64,000 bases of DNA from Dactylis glomerata (Eukaryota > Streptophyta > Magnoliopsida > Poales > Poaceae), in contig QXEO01000222.1 of the NCBI GenBank assembly GCA_007115705.1, positions 4,591,176 to 4,655,175 of the forward strand, in the 5' to 3' direction. The notes beneath the pieces are model-generated. The model was not told the DNA's origin. It saw only the letters and a list, made by a program, of their open reading frames with translations, and did no database searches. Made by a program: the position numbers and the translations under genes. Shown here one piece after another: positions 45,196 to 56,004 of the stretch. Numbering within the stretch: the stretch's first letter is position 1; each line of letters starts with the position of its first letter.

Positions 45196-46263
45196 GTAGC
45201 CCCTGAGATTCTACCAGAATTGTAGATTCGGGTTGAATCTCTAATCTTCAAATCTTCGACTTGATCAATTCTTCGACTTCTTCTTATCTTCAAATCTTCG
45301 ACTTGGTCTTTCGACTTATGTTTATGATAATTTGTTCGCAAGGGGTCTTGATGAACAAGCCTGACAACTCTGACGGATCAAGAGGTCAGTTAACTGCCGG
45401 AACAGATACTTGTCACCTACTTCAAATTCAATCCCCTTGGACTTGAATTTGGTATACCGGTCAAACCCATTCTTTTGCCGCATTTAGGACTTACAAAGAA
45501 TGAATCCCAGTGGTTCTCAGGGTACCCAGTGCGTCCACCAGGATTTTCTTCGCGTCGTAGACATGGATACATACCAGCAGAGCGCATCCATGTGCGTATA
45601 CCGGGCCACACAGGACGGATCCCGGGGTCTTACCTACGTGACAAGTCACGGCATTCGAGTTGCGTTGCGATAACGCAACTCGAGAATCTCATGTCGCAGT
45701 CAAATTTCGACTGAAAATATTCGGGTTTCTTCAACCATAAAACTCACTCCCGATGGGAGTAATACTCCTGCACTTCTCCAATTATAATGTTTTGCCAAGA
45801 AATATCGTCGGGTGCACGCTCAGCGCTCCCGATGGGAGTAGCCCCCGAGGCTATAGTCGAAAAAAGAGTTTTTCGAGTATAGGCTCAAGAGATAATGTAG
45901 CTCTTCATACTTCAACTCGAAACATTTCAACTTCGAGATTCTTCAATTCGAGATACTTTCTTCTTCGAGGTTCTTCAACTCGAGATACTTTAACTTCGAA
46001 AATAACAGCCCCCAAGGCTATAATCAAAAAATTCTTCACATATGATCCTTTTTATCAATTCTGCATTTGTCGGCGCTTTCCTGTTTCCTTTTATGACGTC
46101 AATGAAGACGTAGCTCTTCACCAGTGCGGACCGTTTTATGGGTAATACTGTAACTTTCACAATTTTTTGACCGTTTAGTGGGCTGCACGATTTTTGACCG
46201 TTGGTGGGCTGCCGTTTCCGATCTTTGCGCCATGTATCAGCCCACGATCCTTCTCCCAGAAGA
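45196..46263. other. 3' noncoding region of E and upstream region of its antisense gene
   Basis: The first half matches 42509-43050 of D. Polypurine-like CAGGGGCTAC adjoins the LTR on the minus strand. A 32-bp unit (CTTCGAGATTCTTCAATTCG...) occurs about twice, with partial copies, at 45909-46000. Confidence 0.7.
45931..45994. repeat. Minisatellite, 32-bp unit
   Basis: CTTCGAGATTCTTCAATTCG and CTTCGAGGTTCTTCAACTCG start successive units at 45931 and 45963; degenerate partial units flank them. Tat elements often carry tandem repeats between coding sequence and 3' LTR. Confidence 0.75.
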
Positions 46264-46271
46264 TATATAAA
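46264..46271 (+). promoter_or_regulatory. TATA box of the antisense gene in E
   Basis: GATATATAAATGG on the plus strand, about 120-150 bp before the candidate start codons. Confidence 0.6.
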
Positions 46272-46416
46272 TGGCATAGTGGGGAATCGTACTGTTTACC
46301 AGCTCGTTCCCTCCGCCGCCACCATTGCTGATCTCCTCTGTCTCTTCCTCTCTTGCGGAGCCCCCAAGCGTACTTCGTGCTGGATGCGCGTGAAACATCT
46401 GGCCACCAAGAACGCC

Positions 46417-49400
46417 ATGGCCAAGACTTCTGCCACCAACTGGGTTCGCTCCACCATCACCAAGAAAGAGGTAGAGAAAGCCACAGCGGACGGCCTCATC
46501 GCCGCCGAAGATTCCATCAAGTTTCCCAGTACTGAACGGATCCCGAAGCCCCCGAGCGGTTATCGGGTAATGTTCCTTGCTTTTCTTCTCCGCGGTTTGT
46601 CCCTTCCTGCCCACGAGTTTCTTCGTGGGCTGCTATTTGTCTACGGTGTGCAGCTCCATCAGCTCACACCAAATTCTCTTCTTCACATTGCTTGCTTCGT
46701 GACTCTCTGCGAGTCATTTTTGGGCATTGAGCCCCACTTCCTTCTCTGGAGATCAATCTTTCGACTCCGCCCCAATGTTTCTCTGGCAAGGAAATCCGAA
46801 CTGGGCGGAGCCGTCGTTTCTGTGCGGCCTGAAGCACAATATTTTGAGTTTTCCATGGCCGCCTCTGTCCAAGGGTGGAGGACAAAGTGGTTCTATATCA
46901 AGGACCGCAAATCCTCTCCTGAAGATAACTACGGCCTACCTCCTTTCGATATTTTCCAAGAGGTGAAGAAATTGGCATCGTGGGATACACTTCCCTCCGA
47001 TGCAGAAACAGCAGAAATTCTTCCTCTTATTTCCCGTATTAAGGCTTTAAAAGGAGGTCAAGGGGGTGCTCTGTCGGGTATGCAACTCATGGCGTTTTTT
47101 ATTCAACGTCGAGTTCAACCCCTACAACACCGCCTTACCAAACTTTGGAATTACTCTGGCCTGGAGGATCCTACTCGCATATCTGAAGATCTGATATCGA
47201 AGGAGGATGTCGACAAGCGAGTCCGGAATCTCACCAAGCTCACCAAGGAACATGCAGTTGCCGATTTGACTGCTGACTTCTTCGACTCCGTGCATCCTCT
47301 TCCTGAGGTATGTATCCCCGCGTCCACTGATTGTCAAACTTTGCTTGGTTTCAACTTGCATTATTTTGTTTTTGCCTTTGCATTTTTCTGACATTTCTAT
47401 ATACAGGGTCACCAATTCCTTGTTTCTCGTCCCCCTCTTCCAGAGGCAGGGCCCCTACCAGCTGATCTTGCCTCTCCTGCATCTGAAGCCCCCGAGGCTG
47501 ACGAAAGTCAGGATGGAGATGATGTCGATGAATCGGAAGAAGAAACTAGCTCGTCGACATCGCCTCCTCCCTCACTTGCCGAAGACATTGGTGTCGACAA
47601 GAAGAGGAAGCGTGTCGATGAAATTGCTTCATCGAGTTCTGCAGCGGCTGGTAAAGCCCCCGTGCTTGCAGAGGATATGGAGTATTTCGATATGCTAGCA
47701 TCATGAGTATTGTACTTGATTTCTTCAATTGCATTGTTCTTGCCTTGTTTCTATAACTTATAATTTTCATGTAGTGATGACGAAGAGCCACCAACATATG
47801 CGACAGCTGCTCCTCCTCCTTCTCCTACGGCCATTGATGAGCCTGTCGAACCAGATGTTGCACCAAGGGCTACCAGGTCCGGTGTGAAGAAAGTTCCTCA
47901 GGCCCGATACCCTAAACGCTCAAAGAAGGCCAAAGAAGCCGAAGTTTCTCTGGAAGCCCATGCATCTATAGTTTCTTCTGATGATGTGAGCAATTCTTCT
48001 TTACTTGCTTTCCATTCGTACATTTCTTACTCTTACACACTCCTTTTCTCAGGCTTTAGTGAAGAGATTTATCGCCCTGGGCACGGAGTGCGCGGGGTAC
48101 CTAAAGGTTGCGAAAGCTTCCGAAGGTATAATTTTTGATGCCTGGCCATAACTTTTTCTTTTGCCCTTTTCTCTTTTGCTACTTATCTGACTCCCTGTCG
48201 ACTTCTTCTGTAGCTGCTTTAGCAACCGCCCATGCTCGAATCTCTTCACTGGAGGCGGAACTCAAAGCTTCGCAGAAAGCTTATGACGTTGCGACCGCTG
48301 CTAAGGCAGTTGCTGAGAAATCACAGAAATATGCGCTTGCCAAGGCAAAGAAAGCTAAAAGGGCTTTAGCTGATGTCAACAAGGAGCACGCTCAGCGGGA
48401 ACAGGCCGTGGCAGAGCATCTTCACACCATGTCCACTGCTGCTGAAAGTAAGTCTTTCGCCTTGTCTTCTGTTTTCGTCTTCTATTGTACTGGTATATTT
48501 GTTGACACTTGTCTTTCCTCTTCTTTTCTACTTGAGCAGAATTTACTGGGGTATCTCCGTCGGCTTTGCAAACAGACGATGATCCTCTGATGAATGTGGT
48601 TAACTTACTCGAGGAAAACTGGATATCTATCCAGGAGACCTTTGAATTGGTTGGCCACATTTTATCGCGTCTATTTGTCGGGTTGTGGACGAAGAGAAAG
48701 GTGGTAATCCCAAAGGACAACCTGACTGATCTTGCTAAGTCCTTCGATACCACTGAAGACCCCACTCTCTAGTTGAAAGGGCTGTCCATTAAGCGCGGCG
48801 CCGAGGGTGCCATTGCACTTTCTCTTGCGCATGGTACAGACTTCGACTGGGAGAGGGTTAGCTCCCCCCATGGCTATAATCATGACGAGATGAAGGTGTT
48901 CTTCGAGAAGGCGGAGAAGTTGGCACCTGCATTGTTGACGACGATTTCTCCTTCGGCAGCCTCTGCTGTGCCTGCTGCACCTCCTCCTGCGGCGAAAGAT
49001 CCAGTGCCACCATCGACTTCCAGCGAGGAACTGGCCGCGCCCCCTTCTTCCACGGAGCACAATGCTGAGGTGGCGTAGACTCAGCTTCCTTGTAGTTTTT
49101 TAGTTTTTCTCCTGAAGCAAGAAACTCTAGTTGCGTGCAACCCGAGAACTTTGGTCATAGGGTCTTGCACTTTTGTAAATATGTTTCCAGCGTATGAAGT
49201 ATTTATGCTGTTTCTCTGAAGTGTTCTTCTCCTTTTGTTTCCTTTTTTGACTTGCAGTCGATACGCGTCAATGATCCTTTGACTCACGTTCCTGCTCCTT
49301 CCACTGACCGTGGATTCGATCCTCAAATTTCGTCGACTCCCAGTCGATGCAACCAATGCGCAGAGTATTCTTCCAGGATATCTGACCTTGAGGCTCGCCT

Positions 49401-50192
49401 AACTTTGGCCAAATGCCAAGCACACATGGCTATTAAAAAGGCTAGCCAAACAAGTATCTATATGAAGAAAATCTCTTCCCTTGAGGAAAAGGTCTCCAGT
49501 TTGATGGCTAAGGTTATTCACAGTGAAGAATGCGAATCTTTCATTCTTGGCATTGTCGAGTCTGCCTGCGAGATGTTGCGTTGTGAGTCTTTCTTTCGAC
49601 TTCTCCGTTTCCTGTTTGTGCACTGCTGTTTTTTGTTACATCTTTTACCATCGTAGGTACTTGTTTGGATTTTGCTGCTGAGGAACGTCGAGTTGCTGAG
49701 CGAAATGCGGCTCTGGAGAAAATGTCGACTGGCTGTGAGACTTTGTGGTCTGATCCTCGACGCCGGAGCGCTATTGTATTGCTTCAAGACCATGCCCAGC
49801 ATATTGGCGAGTCAGTTGATGGTTGCCGGCGAGCTCTCACAACTATGCACTCCGTTATGCTTCCTCGTAATCCTTTGCCTCCAACTTTCCCACTTCTTCT
49901 TGATACTTTCAGATCCAGCCACCGTATTCATAGGTTGATAGAGCTGAACTTAGTGGCTGGTGCCAATTTTGCTCTCGGGTGGATACGCAAGTGGCACCCC
50001 AGGCTGAATTATAGCATGATGTCGCTGAGTTTGGCTCCAGGTGGAGCTAGCCTTCGGGTACATATGGAGAACACGCTGCAACCTGCCCGAAGACTCGTAG
50101 CTAGGCTTCTAGAGGCGGATGCTGCGTTTTTTTGTGAGCACCATTATTTAGACCCCTTAGGCGTGGATGATTCTAACAACCCGATGTTGTAA
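46417..50192 (+). CDS. Antisense eight-exon gene of element E, Transposase_28-like ('gypsy-type') protein, one nonsense codon
   Basis: Exons 46417-47307, 47407-47681, 47775-47985, 48053-48125, 48214-48447, 48540-49069, 49258-49582 and 49657-50192 join in perfect phase (3,075 nt, 1,025 codons with TAA), all with GT-AG introns (GAG|GTATGT, GAT|GTGAG, GAAA|GTAAGT and so on). The N-terminus (MAKTSATNWVRST) and a middle part with GYRVMFLAFLLRGLSLPAHE, LLHIACFVTLCESFLGIEPH and SVQGWRTKWFYIKD match the plant family Pfam calls Transposase_28, whose function is unknown. Then come an acidic/Ser-rich part with a KKRKR nuclear signal, an Ala/Lys coiled coil (exon 5) and a conserved C-terminus (RIHRLIELNLVAGANFALGW). 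Codon 639 is TAG (48770-48772), probably from CAG, truncating the product. An in-frame ATG at 46384 is an alternative start. Convergent with gag-protease, 284 bp apart. Confidence 0.82.
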
Positions 50193-50476
50193 CCTTTGTT
50201 TGTAACGCGAGAGTATCTTGTTTCGCGACTTCATGGCGAAAATATATTCTCAGAGCGTTTTATTATGTAAGTCGTGCGTTTGCCGCATTTTTCCCTTTGA
50301 AAAGACTCGTAAACTCGAATATGAGGAACGATTTATCTTTATTTATACTTGTAATGTAAGATACATGGGGTGACCCAAGAGATCTGGCCTATGACCTGTG
50401 TTCTGGATCTAGAGGGCATTGCCCCTGGTATAACTCGTGGCTTTTGTAGCCTTTGTGTCCTGCTCTTTTTCTATGT

Positions 50477-53400
50477 TTATGACGTCGCAGTTTTCCCTTC
50501 TTCTCCTGCGCCTTTATCTCCTCCTGGTGTTTCTACTCGTGGTTTCTTTGGCTCGGGCTCCGCGACTTGTCCTTCGAGTAGCTTGATGCCTTCTGCAGTT
50601 GTGTTCTTCACCTTTTCTGCATAGTTGGCTATCATGCCAAAATTTTGCGCCATCTTGTGGAACTCCTTGTCGCAGAGATCTGAAACTTCAAAACTTCCTT
50701 TTACTGTAATTATTCCTCTTGGTCCTGGCATCTTAAGCACCAGATATGTATAGTGGGGTACTGCCATGAATCGCGAAAACGCGGGTCGCCCGAGGATCGC
50801 GTGATATTGAGATGGCCAGTCCATGACTTCGAAATCTAGCTTTTCTCTTCTATAGTTTTGTCGGTTGCCGAAGCAAACATTGAGTGCTATTTGACCCAGT
50901 GGGTAATTGGCACTTCCTGGTACGATTCCATGGAAGGAACAATCTGTTGGCTTCAGAAACTCTAGTGATATATGCATTGCTCGGAGTGTTTTCGCGTATA
51001 TCAAGTTAATTCCACTCCCTGCATCCATGAATATTCTGTCAACATCATATGCGCCGATTTGAGCTTTGAGTACCAGAGGCGCGTTTCCCGGCCGAGGTAC
51101 TGTTATAGGGTGATCTTCTCTGTTGAACTCTATTGGTTGCTCTGACCAGTGCAGATACTCCGTTGTAGCTGGAGGTGATATGACTGCTAAATTGACTTGT
51201 CGAGTTATGCTTTTTTCTTCTTTGTTCGACTTGGGTACGGGTTGTATCATTGATATGATGTGTCCTTTTGATGGTACATACCCTTCGTCGTCGTCCTGTC
51301 CTTGGTTTTGCTGGTCTTGCCCTTGAGGCGCTCCACTATTTCCTTGCTGCTTTGCCGGAGGGTTGTTACTTCCCTCGAATCCTTGTCGCTTTGCTTCTAT
51401 TTGCTTATTTACTGCCGCCTCTTGAAGTTTTAAGAATGTTGTGCAATCTTTTATTGCATGCCTCGATACTCGCTTCCCATCAACGAACGCTGAGTGTATA
51501 TGACAAGGTCCATTGAGCATGTCTTCTGGCGAAGGGTTGTACTCTCTGGATTCTCTTATGGGGAATTTTTTATAGTCCTCTTTTCCGTAACTTCGATATC
51601 CTGAACTTCTTCGATCGCTTCCTTGATAGCTGTTGTCTCTGTATCCTGCGGCGACTTGGCTATGAGGGCCATAGTTGTCGAAATTTCTGGACCGTCTTCT
51701 TTGACTTCCATATCTGTTTCTTCGATCGTCTTCTGGAGATCGCGTCCTTTTGTTGTTGCACGCATCTTCTCCATCTACGAATCTGTTTGCTGTGTCCATG
51801 AGGTCTGACACTGTTTTCGGCTTGATTCTACCCATCTCCTCGACTAGGTCTCTCCGTCTTAACCCAATGATGAACGCATCTATTGCTCTTTCGTCTGAAA
51901 CTTCGACTGCTGAATTTTTGATAAGGCTCCATCTTTGGATGTATGCCCGTAGTGTTTTGTCGCGTTGTTGCACACATGCTTTAACTTCTTCTATTGATGC
52001 TGGTCGTTTGTATGTCGACCTAAAGTTGCTTGTAAATTGCTTTGTGAGGTCTTCCCAGCTTCCAATAGATTCTTTCTCTAGTTTGCTCAACCATGACCTT
52101 GCTGCGCCGGTGAGGTGTAGTTGCAAACTTTGCATTGCTGTTTCTTTAATTCCTCCTAGTATTTGAACTGCTTGTAAGTAGTCTGCGAGCCATGATTGTG
52201 GTTCCTGTGATCCATCATATTTTTGCTGATCATGAGGTAACTTGAATCCCTTGGGAACTGGAGTGGTGCGAACCCTGCGGGTAAAGCATGATGCCCCCAT
52301 CTCCTTTTCGTCGTCTTCATAGTCGCGTTTTTCATTTGGGGATCGTGATCTTCGAGTTCCACCGTGCTGCTTTGGTGATGGCGATCGAGATCGGTGCTTG
52401 CTGCTTCTGCGTCGAGGACTATTGTGACGGCGAGGTGACCTTGGTTTGTGTACTTCTTTGTAATGATATGCTTCCTCTCCTTTTGCTGATAACTTGTGTC
52501 CCACCATGTTGAGTCCGTTCAGTGCTGCTCTGTGCATATGTTCTCTAGGATCTCCTGGACTTGGTCGAGTTGTAAGTAGATATGCTTGTGCTGCCACTAG
52601 TGCTGCTTCAGGAGTTTTTGGTAGGATGTTTCCCTGCTTGTCGACCGATAGGAAGGACGAGTCGAGGTTTTTAGAAATACTTTGTCTGTCAGAGTACTCG
52701 AGGTTATCGTACCTTGAACCGTGTCGACGATTTTTCCTTGCGTTGCTGTATGATGCGTCGCTTCGTGCTTTTCGAGCAGCTTCGCTAGCTGCGATGGCTA
52801 AATCTTTTCTTCTTTGTATCTCCGTTTTCTCCTTTGCTAATTGCTTGGCCTGCTGTCTTAGGGCGTAATGATACCCCAAGAGCAAGTTTTTACTGGAACT
52901 TGATGGTATTGGCGTGCCGTGTTCTACGGCTTCTCTTATTATCCTCCATTCGTCGACTGATAGTCGAATTTTTTCCCTGGTTGTGAGGGATTCTGGTGTT
53001 TGCCCTTCTGCTAGGTGATTTGCTCCTCTGTCGATATTTGCTGGGTTTAGCACTGGATTATCGTTTTCGTCGAATTCTTCTGAGTTATCTCCTATGATGG
53101 CGAACACCTGGCATTGTTTGCCGATGTTTCCTTTGAAGCTTGAGAAGATCGAGTTACTATCCTCAGAAAGCTCTAATCCTGTCTTCCATGTATCTGTTGA
53201 CTTGTTCGCAATATCGTCGAAGCAGATCATGAGATCTTCGAGTTGGACTCCTACATCAAGATTTTCCTTTTCTTCGTTGTCCTCTTTGGTCGTTCCTTTT
53301 TGCACTTCCTCTGGGCTGACCGACGAGTTTACCTCGCTGGAAGAGCCTTCGGAATATTCCATCACTGATGTTGTTTTGGGCTCACTTGCCGACGGATCTT

Positions 53401-53539
53401 GTTTCGTCGGATCTGAAAGGCGAGATGAACCCGACGGTCCGATGAGGATGTTTAAGCTTCCGATTGTTAGCTCCATCTCTTGATTTTCGTCGACTTCTGT
53501 ACTGCTGTTGGCTAAAAGCGAAAAAGCCGTCGAATTCAT
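50477..53539 (-). CDS. Intact Gag-protease polyprotein of element E
   Basis: 1,020 codons from ATG 53539 with no stop or frameshift. Residues of about 366-402 form an RS-rich stretch (PRSPRRHNSPRRRSS, RSRSPSP), unusual for Gag. About 425-560 is the capsid-type Gag core (LHLTGAARSWL, SIGSWEDLTKQF, TLRAYIQRWSLIK). About 837-850 is the aspartic protease active site FMDAGSGINLIY, and ILGRP lies near residue 915. The ORF ends about 100 residues after the protease with its own TAG; no RT follows. A bulky retroviral-type Gag assembles the particle, and the protease cleaves it. An ORF this long kept open in an element lacking RT suggests recent selection or recent copying. The D homologue has an ATG within the primer site; E has GTG there, so the ATG at 53539 is the first usable one. 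Confidence 0.9.
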   Translation of the reverse strand: MNSTAFSLLANSSTEVDENQEMELTIGSLNILIGPSGSSRLSDPTKQDPSASEPKTTSVMEYSEGSSSEVNSSVSPEEVQKGTTKEDNEEKENLDVGVQLEDLMICFDDIANKSTDTWKTGLELSEDSNSIFSSFKGNIGKQCQVFAIIGDNSEEFDENDNPVLNPANIDRGANHLAEGQTPESLTTREKIRLSVDEWRIIREAVEHGTPIPSSSSKNLLLGYHYALRQQAKQLAKEKTEIQRRKDLAIAASEAARKARSDASYSNARKNRRHGSRYDNLEYSDRQSISKNLDSSFLSVDKQGNILPKTPEAALVAAQAYLLTTRPSPGDPREHMHRAALNGLNMVGHKLSAKGEEAYHYKEVHKPRSPRRHNSPRRRSSKHRSRSPSPKQHGGTRRSRSPNEKRDYEDDEKEMGASCFTRRVRTTPVPKGFKLPHDQQKYDGSQEPQSWLADYLQAVQILGGIKETAMQSLQLHLTGAARSWLSKLEKESIGSWEDLTKQFTSNFRSTYKRPASIEEVKACVQQRDKTLRAYIQRWSLIKNSAVEVSDERAIDAFIIGLRRRDLVEEMGRIKPKTVSDLMDTANRFVDGEDACNNKRTRSPEDDRRNRYGSQRRRSRNFDNYGPHSQVAAGYRDNSYQGSDRRSSGYRSYGKEDYKKFPIRESREYNPSPEDMLNGPCHIHSAFVDGKRVSRHAIKDCTTFLKLQEAAVNKQIEAKRQGFEGSNNPPAKQQGNSGAPQGQDQQNQGQDDDEGYVPSKGHIISMIQPVPKSNKEEKSITRQVNLAVISPPATTEYLHWSEQPIEFNREDHPITVPRPGNAPLVLKAQIGAYDVDRIFMDAGSGINLIYAKTLRAMHISLEFLKPTDCSFHGIVPGSANYPLGQIALNVCFGNRQNYRREKLDFEVMDWPSQYHAILGRPAFSRFMAVPHYTYLVLKMPGPRGIITVKGSFEVSDLCDKEFHKMAQNFGMIANYAEKVKNTTAEGIKLLEGQVAEPEPKKPRVETPGGDKGAGEEGKTATS

Positions 53540-53556
53540 GATTCCAACGCCCAAGT

Positions 53557-53573
53557 CCCCACGGTCGGCGCCA
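53557..53573 (-). promoter_or_regulatory. Primer-binding site of element E
   Basis: TGGCGCCGACCGTGGGG on the minus strand, 2 bp from the 5' LTR. TGGCGCC-type site; the matching tRNA was not identified. Confidence 0.8.
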
Positions 53574-53575
53574 AT

Positions 53576-53909
53576 TGACGAGGGTTAACTCGACAAATGT
53601 CCTAGATGAAGGACTTAGGATCGGGGAGATAGGGCATCGGATGAACTCGAAGGTAAAGTTAGTCGAAATAGGTATGTGTCGAAAGTAAACTTGGGTGTTC
53701 AACCTGGCTTGCTTTCAATCTGGCCTACACCGTCCCCTCCTGGCCCCTATATATAGGTGGCCAGGTCTCGAGGATCGGGTAGGGTCCAATACAGATTACA
53801 ATATCGATATACGGTAAAGACCCGTATTCGACTATCATTACAATTGGGCCTAGCTATACGGGCCTCAGGGGTACTCAACTAACGGGCTCTATTAGCTATA
53901 CCCTTGTCA
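53576..53909 (-). repeat. 5' LTR of element E (334 bp)
   Basis: TGACGAGGG...CCCTTGTCA with CTATATATAG in the middle. Bordered on the right by the duplication CTCGT. Confidence 0.93.
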
Positions 53910-53914
53910 CTCGT

Positions 53915-54720
53915 CATATGCTGTCACTCTTGGAGCCTCGTGTGTAACTTCGACTGGAAGCACGGCTTCTGCGCCATGGACCAGGAAAAAAGGAGTTTCT
54001 TGAGTTGCTGCATTAGGCGTAGTTCTTAGACTCCAAAGAACGGAGGGTAACTCTTCTACCCAAGCGCTCTTGGCTTTCTCGAGAGGTGCTAGGAGCCTCT
54101 TTTTTATCCCACTACATATCAGGCCATTGGCTTTTTCGACTTGCCCGTTCGTCTTTGGGTGCGCAACAGATGCGAATTTTAGCTTGATCCCTAATCCTTC
54201 GCAGTTACTCTTGAATTCCTTTGAAGTGAAATTTGTCCCATTTTCTATGATGATGCTATATGGTACACCAAAACGAAAAACTATTGACTTGATGAAGTTG
54301 ATTGCTGCTGTAGAATCTTGAGTTGTCACCGGGGCCGCTTCCACCCATTTGGTAAATTTATCAACTGCGACTAGCATGTAGACATGCCCTCCTGGCCATG
54401 ATTTGTGCAATTTTCCCACCATATCGAGGCCCCATTGTGCAAAAGGCCAAGATAATGGTATTGTTTGGAGCTCTGCTGCTGGTGCATGCGGTCTGGATGC
54501 AAACCTTTGACACGCTTCACACTTTCAAACTATATCTTTTGCATCCTCGATGGCTGTTAGCCAATAGAAACCTGCTCGAAAAGCTTTTGCTGCTATTGCT
54601 CTGCTGCTAGCATGATGGCTGCACACTCCCCCGTGTATGTCTTGTAGTATAGTTTGTCCTTCCTGAGGTGTGACGCAACGCTGCAAAACACCGGTAATAC
54701 TTTTCTTGTATAGCTTCCCC
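53915..54720 (-). pseudogene. Integrase of element D, N-terminal and core parts, broken
   Basis: HHCC zinc-binding part (HHASSRAI...KCEACQRF) with a TGA inside it (54525-54527), then the core: WGLDMVGKL, VDKFTKWVEA, FGVPYSIIIENGTNFTS and NGQVEKANG. The second catalytic position, Asp in the usual TDNGTNF context, is Glu here, so activity is doubtful even apart from the stop. The frame runs into the target duplication of element E at 53910-53914 and resumes at 44856. Confidence 0.9.
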
Positions 54721-55566
54721 TGCAACACGACAAACGCCTTCGATCTTCGAGTTATCCTCTTGGCCTCCACTGCATCTTCTGGTAATTTTTTATTTAGCAT
54801 GTATGCAAGATATGGCTGCATCCACATTTCTTCTATCATCATGACCTCCTCTGGTTCTGATGTGGCCTCCGAGCCTGCTGTAGTAGTCGAACGTTTTCCA
54901 CTTTTTATTGATCTCTCCACTATATATTTCCTCCCAAAATACTCCGGATGGCACGGGTAAGCACTGTGACCCGATGTTTGCTAAATTGTCAGCTTCTTTA
55001 TTGATGTTCCTGCTTATGTGGGAAACTTCGCATCCATCGAACGTTCCTTCTAGATAATGGTACAGATTTTTGTAGGCCATCATGTTGTCATTGATTGTGT
55101 CGCATCTGTTCATGACTTGCTGGACAACAAGGTTGGAATCTCCAAATATTTTTAGGCGAGTTGCTCCGCATGCTTTAGCCATCTTCATCCCGTGCAACAA
55201 AGCCTCGTACTCTGCTTCATTGTTAGAAGCCTGTGAAAAGCTCATCCTTAAGACGTACTTCAATTTGTCGCCATGAGGTGATATCAACACTACTCCTGCG
55301 CCTGCGCCTTGGACTCTTTTAGAACCGTCGAAGTACATTGTCCAAACACTGGATAAATCTGGTGGTCCTGTACTTTGCAACTCCAGCCACTCTGCAGTAA
55401 AATCTGGCAAAACTTGCGACTTGATCACCTTCCTTTTTTCGTACGTGATGTCCATGGGAGATAACTCGATTACCCACAAAGAGACACGTCCTGTTGCTGA
55501 AGGATTATTCAATATGTTTGATAATGGCGCCTCGTTGACCACTATAATTGGGTGCACCGCAAAGTA
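54721..55566 (-). pseudogene. Second (archaeal-type) RNase H of element D, with frameshift
   Basis: MYFDGSKRVQGAGAGVVL, SNNEAEYEALLHGMK, IFGDSNLVVQQV and NKEADNLAN are the catalytic blocks (D, E, D, D) of the extra RNase H that marks the Tat lineage. The frame is lost near 54905-54920 and continues in another frame towards the integrase. Confidence 0.88.
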
Positions 55567-56004
55567 CTATCGTAGTTTTCGTGCGGTTGTGAAGACACTG
55601 TATGCCAACTTCTGATAGTGCGGGTACCTTTGTTTTGTTGGAGACAACACTTCGCTGATGAAATATACTGGCCTCTGGACGCCATGAGTTTTTCCTTCTT
55701 CACTTCTTTCGACTACTAATACTGTACTCACCACCTGATGGGTTGCGGCGATGTATAATAGCAGTGGTTCTTTTTCTTTTGGTGCGACCAGCACTGGTGG
55801 TGTGGAAAGCACTTTTTTCAACTGTGCAAATGCTGCGTCTGCTTCTTCTGTCCACTCGAATTTATCATCTGACTTCTTCATGAGTGCATAAAAAGGAAGC
55901 GCCTTCTCCCCTAGTCGAGCGACGAAGCGACTTAGTGCCGCGACGCGTCCTGCAAGTTTCTGTACGTCGTGTAGTTTCGTGGGTTTCCCCATTGTTAAGA
56001 TTGC
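55567..56004 (-). pseudogene. RT connection and first RNase H of element D
   Basis: FEWTEEADAAFAQLK, LLLYIAATHQVVSTVLV and VYFISEVLSPTKQRYPHYQK are standard gypsy RNase H segments, but the domain is degenerate, as is usual in Tat elements with a second RNase H. It is bounded by in-frame stops TAA 56005-56007 and TAG 55567-55569. Confidence 0.88.

Larger units (their letters stand above)
44862..53909 (-). mobile_element. Retrotransposon E: same family as D, gag-protease plus antisense gene, no pol
   Basis: 334-bp LTRs (44862-45195, 53576-53909) and the duplication CTCGT (44857-44861, 53910-53914) define a 9,048-bp element sitting inside the integrase gene of D. Primer site TGGCGCCGACCGTGGGG at 53557-53573 on the minus strand. 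Next come an intact Gag-protease ORF (50477-53539), then an antisense multi-exon gene (46417-50192), a minisatellite (45931-45994) and the 3' LTR. No RT, RNase H or integrase exists anywhere inside. LTRs, primer site and both ends are shared with D, so E is a non-autonomous relative in which pol is absent and the antisense gene is much larger. Confidence 0.93.
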
